Below, one piece after another: positions 30,375-64,000 of a stretch of 64,000 nucleotides of DNA; the first letter of the stretch is position 1; each line of letters begins with the position of its first letter. Source of the stretch: Patagioenas fasciata (lineage: Eukaryota; Chordata; Aves; Columbiformes; Columbidae). The notes below the pieces were generated by a model, which saw only the letters and a list, made by a program, of their open reading frames with translations, had not been told where the DNA came from and searched no databases. A program made the position numbers and the translations under genes. The stretch is from contig NC_092526.1 of assembly GCF_037038585.1 (NCBI RefSeq), positions 40,125,501-40,189,500 on the forward strand, written 5' to 3'.

Positions 30375-33300
30375 CTTGAAGTGATGACTTTTTATTTTAG
30401 GAAAAAAAAAAAAAAATCCCGAAAACATTCCAGTATTGCGGTTTGTAAAATTGTCACTGTTTTCAGTAGAAACAGTTCGCAAGTCAGAACTGAAGACTGA
30501 AAACAACATTGTGCAAAATAGTACTGGCATAACTACACATAGCAGAGAGACTGGCGTAAATGAAGAATTCCATTGACGTTAGTTGAGCTGCTCCAGTTTC
30601 ACGCCAGTGTACATCACCTCAGAACAGGCCCTTTTCGCGGAACACCCCTGGAATTCCTCTGGCTTATGAAAATCGCCTTACATGCAACAAGTAACCTATG
30701 GGGACCACACACACAAGAACAGCTCCACCAGGTATCACAGTGTCACAGGGGAAAACGTACCAGCCCGTTTCATACAAAGGCAAACCCAAAGGCAGCTGTG
30801 GACACCCCTGGACTGCTACCCTCAAAAATTGCACATTTCGACACATGAAACCGTTTAGAAGAAAGTCAAACAACATTGGTCTTTAACTATTAGTACACTG
30901 ACAATTCAGGTGGACGAGGGGTCCAGAAACATTTTGTTGTTCGCTTACTAGATTTTCCAAAGAGAGCTGTTTCAAAAGCAATTTGTGTAAAAGTGTTGAC
31001 TTGCAGAGTTACCAGGCTAAGTGCTCTTCTGTAATTCAGAAAGACCCATCAACGCTGCAGAAGTCTCTGCAGTCAAGCACAAATCCCAGTGAAGAACTAT
31101 TAAACCAAGACCATACCTGAAGTCTCTACTGATGATGTGCAATGGAATCAAGCAGGCAGCACCAGGACCCCGTTGACACCCGGAGCATTCGGAGACTGTA
31201 GCAGCTCCCCTGGGGTGCCGGGCTGGAATGCCACACCACTGGTGAATGGTTCATGTTCTCTCCCCGCTTGACTTGACACACAAAGTAACAGCACATCCAG
31301 GTCATTCTTCTCTCAGCAGGACTGATTTTCAGCGTTGCTGAGCACTCACAAACTCGCATCAAGAAAATATACAGGCACATCTTGCAAGAAGTGGTCATTT
31401 TGTTTAGAAATGGCTTGGAAAACCAGTCGTGTCAGAGCTCTTTGATCGCGACACCACCAGCGGTCCCAGTGCTTCTCATGGTCCTCGGTTAGCAAAGCTG
31501 TACCTTCTGTTACCTTTTCTAAGCTCAAACATTTCTGTTTTAATACATGCCAGCCTCTTTTGTGTCAAAGCCATGATGACATCTTTAGGCAATGACATTT
31601 GATGGAGAGCACCCACTGAAATTATGGAATTATATGGTGAAAGCACAGCAAGTGTTTGGATGCTTTAACGTCAAGGGTGTTTTTTGCAGGTTCTATCCAT
31701 CTCGTGAGAATAAGTGACGATGCCACACGAGCTTTGCCTTGGAGATGCATCTGAGTGCGCACCAGTTTGGGATGAGAACGGGTCTGCAGGTCTGTCCATT
31801 TAAAAAATTCATACAAATGCCAGTCCTGCCTCAAACCATTCAGATAAGAGCAGCAGGCCTGCATGGGCTGTACGTGTGCACGAGGAGTCAAAGGGAAACC
31901 AAGACGCCACCCTGCAGCACTGGCCTTGGTGCCTCCCCATGTGTTCTTCACCCTGCCCATTGCACAGAGAAGCTGTCAGGTGCTCAGTGAGGAAACACAG
32001 ACATCACTGGCATGGAGCCACTGTGAAAACATCAGCATTTCGGAGGTGGCAGGGAGAGAACAGATAAGACTCGAGCAAGGAATTATTGCTGTGCCACTGA
32101 ATAAAGTCCAATAAGCAACAAGACGCTAGGCCTGAGGCAAAACGAATAAAGGTTAGTGGATATGACTTTGTTTTTCTTCCCAAAAGGCTCAGCTTCGGTG
32201 TTTGCCAACAATCTCAGATTCTGAATTCCAGTAAATTCTATTTTAGAACAATCCAAAAAATAGCCCTGAGACTAAACGTATTTTTTAAGAGCTGGTATTG
32301 CTTTATGTAAATCAAACACAACTATCATTTATTTCCACAGTATAAATCATTTAATTTGCACTCCCTCTTTTCCTCACTTGGGATATGTATGTGCAACCAA
32401 GAATTTCTCTCAGAGACATATGCACTGAAGCATTATCTGTTACTTTTCCAAGCACTTCAATTTGTTGCTACAGGATTATGGCACCAAGCAAGGAAAGAAC
32501 AGCTGAAGTAGGTCAGACTTCAGCAAACAAGTCCTCTTGTGCCTTGAGCTTCTGAAAACAGGAATCCAACAGTCATAGCTGCCACCACAGCCCTTCGTCA
32601 CAGCAATGACGTCCTTCCTTGTACTAAATGGTGTTCCTCCAATTCTAAATTGTACGTCGGTGACATCTCAAAATCAGCTGTCGGTGTAACTGCGCGCTGC
32701 CAACAGCCTTCACGTGTGGCTGGAGGTGTAAAACACCAAGAAAACAAGACTATCAAGTGTGTCGAGTTGTGCACAAAACAGACCTTTAGTTTTTCTTAAT
32801 CTACAAAGTAGGGAATCAAGGAACTGACTCAGTCTAATGCATAGTTAGGATTTACAGTATGCCAAAAGAACTCCAACTCTTTCAGTAACTGTGCTTTAGT
32901 AATGCATGGTTCGCCCCCAAAAAACTGAATATCCCGCTCTAGATGTAAAAGTTTTTAAGAAGCTCTATACGCCCTCAAAGCTATTTTGAAATTGGTTTCA
33001 ATATTTTATGTAACAGCTCCGCTATGGCACAAGACAGCACATAAAAAGTTTAAGGCTGATTTTCATATGCACACATGTAAAAACTGGTCTCAGAACAAGA
33101 GTTGTCATATTTTCTAAATTCTAAGTCTTTTCATAGTAAAGTAGAGCTGCCACAGCAATAGTAGACTTGCCCTGCATACAAAAAAGGCAGAAAGTTGTCC
33201 TCAATGCAGTCTGTTTTTATAAAAAGCAAAAAATCACACACATTAACATTTGGTTTTTATGAGAGCAGCTCACTAATTTGTACAGTACATCGTCCAACAA

Positions 33301-35908
33301 CATACAGTATCAACTACCAAAGAGATACTCAAGTAGTACGACAACAGGTGCAAAAGAAAGTTCTGGGGTAAGGAAGCCCACGGCTGCTTGGGGGTCACTC
33401 TGGGATGAAAAAGTAACATCAGAACCAAGTTTGGGTGAAGTCAGTTAAGTCTCAAGGCTGTAATAAAGGCTGTTTGTTAACTTTAGCCCTTTGGCTCTTA
33501 ACCATTGTGTTAAGATGTCCTGATAAAGCACCGGGCAGTTTGGCGTTGATGGAGAAGCTCCTTACGTGCTGCTGTTACGGAAACAGAAAATAGACTTAAG
33601 CAGTTCCTTCACCTGAGCGAGCTGATCCTCCGTGAGCCCAGTCATGCCAGCTTCAAACAAACCTATCCAGAGCGGTACATTTTAAGACTTCAAAGTGCAC
33701 TGTAACTGTTTCAGAAGAAACCAATTAATATCCACAAAAATCTAGAAAAGACTTATCAACTGGCCAAATGACACAGATTTGATGCACAAAGTCGCTAATT
33801 ATAAACTCTGTGCCTCAACGACGTCTTCAGTGTAAATCAGAGCTGCTACTTTCAAACAAGTTCTTGATTCCCATCTGCACAATCTTAACTGTTTTGATGG
33901 GAAGAAAGATGTCAGCCCAACTCTGCTTGCTCGCTAATTTAACAGGCGTCATATTATAATACTTTCTGGTATTCAATTGCTGAATTTTTGCATCATGTTT
34001 TAAAAAGGGGTTCATCATACTATCAACACAGGACTTGTGCGTGCTATTGTGATTTACACTTAGTTGCCGAGTAAAGTACATTGCTATCATAGCTTATTTA
34101 CGTAGGATTTAAAGGAACAGTAAGTGTACATCAAAACCATGACTATTATTCGCACAAGGTATGCAAGAGGCTTTTTTTTTTCCTCCTAAGTGAAATGTTT
34201 GCAACCAAACGTAGCATATTAAGCACTGAAGAACACTGTTCCTTTTGCAGTATCATCTTTAAATCGATGCGGTTCTGAGGGGACCTGAGTAGGCAGCTGA
34301 TCCATGGACGTTACGTATATGCAAGTGAGAACTGCTCGTGTGTAACAAACCAATACTCAGACCCAGAGACCATCCACGGGGGCACTTCCTTTGAAATTAC
34401 TGATTCGAACTCTGTGGAAGAGGTACAAGGTCAACTTGTTTTACAAGTTGATACAACACTGTTATTCTCCTTGCTGCAGTTTTCTGCATATCTCTATTTT
34501 ATTTGCTCAAACCCAAACAACGCATTCTGGGAACACACAAGAAACCTCGCTGAAGTTCCTGAACAGTTTCCGTATGCAATTGTCTTCCCCTCCCATTTTC
34601 ATAATTATTATTATTTCCAAGAACCATAAACTACTGCATATCAGGACAGAGCAAGCATCAAATATCCTCTGTTTCACATGCCAGCCTAAGTTGCTAGTCA
34701 AAAAGGCAGAATGCGTCTGCTGCTGTAAACCTCTGTGTAACAGATACCATGCCTGACAAACCATCGCCTCCAACAGACACACACAGAACACCGCTATGCC
34801 AAAAGGGAGGAAATCATGCACAGATATTTCAGTATGACGTGGCCAGGGTCTATAATACAGTGATGAGTCACGTCAGAGAAAATTTGTACCAAGAGCGATT
34901 AATGATTCGGGTTGATTAACTCCATAAGTAGCCAAGCAAGCCTGTTAAGAGGCAAGTTGTGTTTTTTTCTGGAAAAAGGAATACTGAGTAAGAGGATAAC
35001 ACACTTCCCCCTCCCGACCCCTGCACAAAAATCCTACGGACACACAAAACGATAGTGGGGCAAGTGCTTTAAAATGCAATTTACCAGCCAATAAACCAGC
35101 ACTGGTGGGAATTCTCTGAAGGAAGGAGTTTTAAGAATGTGACTTACCTGAAGCATAAACTTCTGATATTAAGAAAATGTACACTATATACTAACACTGC
35201 TTTTGGGATAGTTTTCTGTTTTAATAGCTTCAAGCGTACTAACTTGTCTTATTTTGATTAGGGCTGAGGCTGTTCAACAAGGTCACGTAATTTGAGACTG
35301 TTGAAATACTTCAGCAATCCTTTGGTCCCATCAGCTATAAAATAGCCAAGGAAAAAAAGAACCTCCCATACATTAAAAAAAAAAAGGTGGGGTGGAGCAT
35401 CATCAGGAAAACGTCTTCTAAACATGATCTGCTGCGCACCAGAAAAGGTAAATTTTTGTTACAAAATACATGTTTTCATACAAAAGACATCTTGCAAAAC
35501 CATCTGCTTGCCCCTCCCTCTGCAGATTACAATGGCAAACGGGATCAGCTGGCTGGTCTGGAGAGTTTTGTTTTAATGGAGAAAAAAGTCAAAGGACACA
35601 CAGCATTACAACAACTGGTCCTTTAAATGGCAAAGGATGATGATAGTCTTTGTTTTCACCAGTGTTTAAAAAAGCAGGAGAGAAACAGAACCAGAGTCTT
35701 CATAAGCAGAAAGTGCAACACAGCATCAGCTGCTGCATCCTCCTGAACTTCTCAATGTGCTACCAAACGGTCAATTATACAAACAGTTCAATTATGACAG
35801 CGCCAGAAATTATCAAAACAATGCAAATAGCATGATCACAAAGGTCCAGTCGACTGGTTCCAACTTTTTCTGTGTAGTTGCCCAGCAAAATGTCAAGACA
35901 ATCTGAAT
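30375..35908 (-). other. FAM117B: Putative long 3' UTR of FAM117B
   Basis: AT-rich, directly downstream of the stop codon at 35909, with no recognisable transposon over about 5.5 kb, unlike the introns. That fits a constrained 3' UTR, as known for mammalian FAM117B, but the true end depends on which poly(A) signal is used. Confidence 0.5.
30391..30396 (-). terminator. FAM117B: Candidate FAM117B poly(A) signal AATAAA
   Basis: Reads AATAAA on the - strand, with a GT-rich stretch roughly 60 bases downstream. Alternative - strand hexamers near 32327 and 34493 could give shorter 3' UTRs. Confidence 0.45.
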
Positions 35909-58945
<23,037 letters not shown>

Positions 58946-59520
58946 TGTCCGCTGGGAGCCGGGGCTCGCGGAAAACCGTCGGTGGCGAGGAAGGAAGAGC
59001 AGCGCGCCAGGCGCGGACAGGTCCCGGCGGGGTCCGACGCCTCAGGCAGCGGCAGCAACCGCTGTACCGCGCCCTCCACGCCGCCGTTCGCCGCGCGCCT
59101 CATCAACAATAGTGCCCCAGCCGCCCTGCCCGCCCCCCGCGCCCTCCCATTGGCCGCGCCGCCGCTCGGCTCGCGCAGCTACGGCGCGCCCATTGGCTGC
59201 GCAGCGCGCTCCTGAGTGGCCGAGCCTGCGCGAGGAGGGGGGCGGGGCCAGCGCTTAAAGGAACACGCGCCCTCGGGCGGGGGTCAGCGGGGCCGTGACA
59301 CCGGGGAGCGATCGCGGCCCGGGCTGCAGCTCCAGCCCCGGGAGCCCCTGGCCGGGCAGCACCAACAGGCCCGCGGTCCCGCCCCCGAGCAGCGCAGAGC
59401 GGGCGCGGGGCCGGCGGGACCGCTCCGCTCCGCGCCAGGTGTGTGTCACCTGGCAGCCGGGGGGGATGGCGGTGTCGCTCACCCTTGTCTGGGCGCTTGT
59501 CCCGGGGAGACCGGGCTGTG

Positions 59521-62500
59521 CTAGAAATAGGGTTGCTCCATGGGTTTTAGCCCTAAATGCTCCGTTGGAGAGGACGAGGGCTCAGCAGCGGTTTATCCCC
59601 TCGCCTTGCCACCAGCTTAGCATTCCCTGTGATGGCACCAGATAGGTGGGTAATATCCAGGCAGACTTGACCCCCTTCCCCCTAAACTGCTGTGTTTACT
59701 GAGCTCCGTTGGATTAGTTACATCTTCACTGCAATCTTTTAAAAACACTTGTTAACTGCCAGCATCCTCTTAACCTGATTTTTGCGTTGGAGAAGTGAAT
59801 ACATGCATGAAATGGGCCTTTGTTCACGTGTTTGGATCATTTAGGTGCAAAGTAAACACACGTTAGCACCTTCAGGACATGAAGGAATCAATAAATCCTC
59901 AATACCGCTGTACAAGCTGCACGTCGCAACTGAATACTATTGCTGCAATACAAATGGTGTGGCGACAAATTGCATCCCGTTCTCTCTTCAGCTTGGCTGC
60001 GCTTGGGTTTGCATTCTTCTGTCTCCTTTGCTGTTTCTTATTGAAGCCTACTTTGCCTAAAAAGTACCTTTGAAGGGCCCCATCCTTGTGGCTGACGGGC
60101 TGACAGGTACTGTGGTTGCTTGTAATACAGCCTGCAGGATACCTGGATGGGTCAACCAGAATTGGCTACAAGAACCTGTACCCAGTTTGGGGGTTGTCCT
60201 GGGCTGCTCCTGCAAGCAGCTGTGTCAAGGGGCAGCACCAGAAGCCTCACAGATCACCATCGGTCCCGCCGCCTCTCTTCCCTAAAGTGTCCAATTCACT
60301 CCAGTCAGCTTGGAAATTATACACGTAGGGCCACTTGCCAGCCCTTCTCTTGTAGCCATCACAAGCGCTTCTGGAGCAACGTGGCAAAGCATCAAAATCC
60401 CAGACAATGAGTGAAATGTTGGGGAGACAGCGCTCTCCTCAGCAGGAGAGGCTGAGAGTCAGAGAGCAGTGTGGGCTGAGCACCATCAGCATCAGCGGCG
60501 AAGGGATCTCATCTCTCTTGCCTGCGAGGCAGAAAACCAGCACCCCGGCACATCTGGAGGAATAAATGGAAGCCGTCCGCTGCTTGGCGGGTAGCCCAGG
60601 ACAGCGCACGGTTCTCCTAAAGCAGGTTAACCTGTGCAGGATGTTTTTCAGTTCTCAGCTGCAATTTTGATCAAGCTGAGAAGATGCAATCTGTGCAGTC
60701 CTTCCTGCGGCGACAGCACCACTGCCACTGCAGCTGCTCAGCAGGCTTTCATCCCTTGGACAGTTTATGCTCTCCAGAAATACTGGGGTTGTTTGGAAGC
60801 GTTGCGCCATAAAGATATTTTTAAGGCATAAAATATTCTGAACAAATCCTAATTCCTGTTACTGTTTTGAAGAGGCCGAAAGTGAAAGGTATTGATTCAT
60901 ATTTATTTGCATGGCGCGTGTTACGGAGCCAAGTCACGACTTCGAATGCGGAAGATAACTGTGACAATTATAGTACTTCCCACGTTGTTGTCACACTGCA
61001 AAAACGTGCTCCGCACAGTTGTTATGAGAATATAAAGCAAAGCATTTAGGTGCACTGCTCATCAGCAGTGGTTTTGCTTTACGTGCGTTAGACATGAAAG
61101 TTGAACGTGTAAAGTCACGTACTCAGACCTAACCTGGCATCTCGTACTTCATGCATTCATTTGTTTAAACTGTAACAAATGTGTTAGAACAAGATCTTAC
61201 TCCTACGCGTTATGGAAATAATGGAAGCAACTACATTGTCAGGAAATCAAATCTAGGTATTGCAGACATCCCCTTACATGCAAGGTGCTAGCTCGCTCTT
61301 AAAATACGGTGCTGCAGGAACAAACGAATCAATGCAAACCTCGGAAGCATATCAAGAGTGTCCTCAAGCACACAGAGCTGCGTGAGCAAATCTGCAACCT
61401 GCTGGAAACAGGGATGTTAGCAAGCCAGCGAAGCAGCCAGAATTGGAACCCCGAATGAAAAGCAGAGAAATAAGGGTCAAAGAGGTTTAACTAAGTTCAT
61501 AGGCCCAAATCCCACTGGGTGGCTATCAAAACAACTAATGCTTAGGGAGTTTTGTTGTACTGAGCACCGAATGGTCAGGAGTAGAACCACTCACTGCTCA
61601 TAGCAATGCGTATTAAAAATGCACTGTTAAAAATAATAGTAATAACAGCAAACCTTCTAGAAAATAACTGTCCTCCAAGTAGCTTCAAATATGTTTTTGT
61701 CTTACTCCAAAATTAAACTAATGCAAAGCAGCACACCTAGAGGAGCAATCGATAGCCTGAAATTGGGTTTTTACTTACAGTTGTTGCAAGCGATATTGAA
61801 GGTTGAAAGACTAAAGATTCTGGGAGTCTAATCTAAACATTACGCTCCAGGATGTTTCACCGCATTTCTTATCTCTCCCCTGCAGAGTGAGTTTGTTTTG
61901 CTTGTTTATGTGGGCGTTCAACATCAACGGGAGAAAAAAGACATTTAAAAAAAAATAGGATGAATATAATAGAATCTGCTTCACACAAAACCTGTAAGAT
62001 ACTAGTTAATATCACAGAGTATCTGGGGGGATTTGAGGAGGCAAGCAGATTGAAATAAGGTATTAAGATTAAAACAATAAAAAACAACAGATGGGACCTT
62101 GGGCATAAATCAAAGTGCATATGATGAGCAAAAGACAACTTAAAGCAAAACGCGCTCCCGCCACATGTTATGAGGTACAGCCTTTAAGAAAAGTTGTCAT
62201 ATAAATAACATCCCGAGGCTCCAGCGCCTCGCTGGCATGAAGATAACACAGTCTGGACAAGCAAACCCTGCTCACTGCAGGCCGGAGAGATGTTCCACCA
62301 TGCGCTCATGGCCCGCGTGATTGCCTGGGAAAGTATGAGGGTGGTTACTGTAGTGCTAAGTTCACCTGCATGCAACGTGTTGTTCCTGGCATACAGAATG
62401 ATTTTCTCAGCTCGTGTCGAGCGGCAGCAGCAACACCAAGCAATAACGCCATGGTGGGCGCTCAGGAGAGGGACAACTGGAGCCCAGCTGGTCACCAACA

Positions 62501-64000
62501 CCTCGGGTTGTGTTGAGGGAAGAGAGGGAGCAGCAGACAAGGCGCGTTGCCCCTATTGGGTTTCAGTAACAGCGAGAGAAGAGCGGCCCAGTTCATTTGA
62601 ACAACACGCAGTTTAATCTCCTGCGGGCATCCTGCATGAAAGATGCCGAATGATAACTTGCAGATAACTCCTCCCCTCCAACAATAAAACTTTTCTTCCT
62701 TTTAGGAAACAGGTCATTCTTCTTTAAAATTATCTTCCAAAAACTCGGTATCTTTAGCACAGGTTTACAAAGCTTGCAAATGTAACACAGAGATTTGTCT
62801 GTACTTGTGCGCAGAGATGTAACACGTCTCTGTATTTAGGGCAGAAGGAAGTACAAACCGTAGAAGGAAACTCTTGATTTGAAAATGTTAAACATGGATT
62901 GCTCCTCCATGCCACCAGCACAATTTCTGTACTTGCGAGTACAACGGAACTGAACACTGTAAAACATTTATTTCAGTTGTTGACATTACGAGTTAATTCG
63001 ATAAATGACAATATTTCAAGAACTTAGGTTTTTATGGCCATACTGTAGGATGATAAACGTCTCGTCTATGTGATGAATAGGCATAGGACTATAAATGCTC
63101 TTTGCTTAAGAGAACAGAGATGAGTGTTCGCTCCTGATTCAGGTCTACAATCTGGTTTTGCTTCTCTTTGGTTTTGTAACATTTAGAAAAACTAACGAGA
63201 TGGTGCAAAGCACGTTGGCAGGGCTCGTTCACACACTGACAAGTGGCGACCAAATCATCTTCTCTCTCCATATACTAGCCCTGTAGTTAAACTGTGCCTT
63301 AAAAGCACATTTCTATCCCTCGTGGTCACAGGGCAAAGCTCACACACACAATTTACTTGCATTCTGGCTTCCCAGAAGCAAACAATACATAAAATTAGCC
63401 TGCTTAAGAGTGATTTTAAGCCAGCTGTTTCTGAGGCCTGCTTCACCATTTTTAATGGGCCTGCAAGAAAATCCTTGGCATAGCAACAGAAATGCAGGCT
63501 CCCAATAAATTCTTTGCGGATTCTCTGGCCACTTGTATGTGTCTTGGCCAGAGCAGTAAAACTGAGGTGTGTGCCCTCATGGGCTAGATCTGACCTACAG
63601 CTTCCGACAGTGGCTTGGGTCAGGTCTGATTTGTAACTCATCCAGAGACCTGGAGGTGCAACAAGTTACTCATTACAACATCTCTGCAGGGCTCAATTAT
63701 TGCTTTTCCAGTGAGAGGAAAGGCGGAGGGAGAGAAAGAGGTTGAGAAAATAGGTCTAATTTCAATATTATTGCCAATGACTGCAAAAGGTTCGGACCAG
63801 CCGTCAGTAGCAAAGCCAGGAGCAGAGCACAAGCTTAGCTTGCTCATTGCGCACACCGTTCCACGCACATAAAGGTACCTTATGAAAACCATGTTTCTGG
63901 TCATTCTGCTCAGGAAATCTGATAGCCCATGGCATGAACTTCTCGCAAACAAAGGCTGCGTTAAGGGAGAGGGGAGAGCAAAAAAGCTGTTCCAAGGGGC
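59521..64000. other. Intergenic DNA upstream of FAM117B
   Basis: No gene, CR1 or LTR recognised. Composition falls back from the CpG island to AT-rich within a few hundred bases. Short open frames carry no domains and no consistent splice structure. A divergent non-coding transcript from the FAM117B promoter is possible but nothing in the sequence proves it. Confidence 0.45.

Overview
The window is avian nuclear DNA. It carries many CR1 LINE copies with the bird-type 8-bp tail repeats, several bird ERVL-type LTR fossils, an OR14-type olfactory receptor relic and spliced vertebrate genes with bird-like protein sequences. No bacterial, organellar or CRISPR feature is present.

Left half (1 to about 28.4 kb) is GC-rich and crowded. 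It starts with a broken class II ERV pol fossil (1-1124). A 19-bp minisatellite (1295-1481) and a small CR1 piece follow. A CAG/GTG-rich stretch then leads straight into an unrecognised multi-exon gene (3111-8290, + strand) for a small type I membrane protein. Next come LTR relics, a nearly full-length CR1 with ORF1 and ORF2 (9559-13388, - strand), another LTR, an OR14 pseudogene (14442-15045), a probable MROH-family (HEAT repeat) gene remnant (15485-16413), a CR1 piece, and a compact intact 11-exon gene for a short USP36-like deubiquitinase (18199-23164, - strand) with its own CpG/CRE promoter. The stretch 24.9-28.4 kb holds a CR1 piece, an LTR-like repeat, a purine-rich block and two promoter-like arrays: four same-orientation ATTGG boxes, and three tandem NRF1+CTCF-like units.

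Right half (about 28.5-64 kb) is AT-rich and quieter. It is dominated by FAM117B on the - strand: eight coding exons from 58945 to 35909, 587 codons, with a candidate 5.5-kb 3' UTR ending near 30391 and a CpG-island promoter at about 58.3-59.5 kb. Its introns carry CR1 pieces, a 79-bp hairpin element, and a hAT-like DNA transposon that contains a CR1 insertion. The last 4.5 kb upstream of the promoter shows no recognisable gene.

The genes do not form one pathway. The points most worth following are the unrecognised membrane-protein gene, the truncated but apparently active USP36-like enzyme, the NRF1/CTCF tandem array at the compositional boundary, and a changed KEAP1-binding motif (ETGD where the mammalian protein, as I recall it, has ETGE) in FAM117B.
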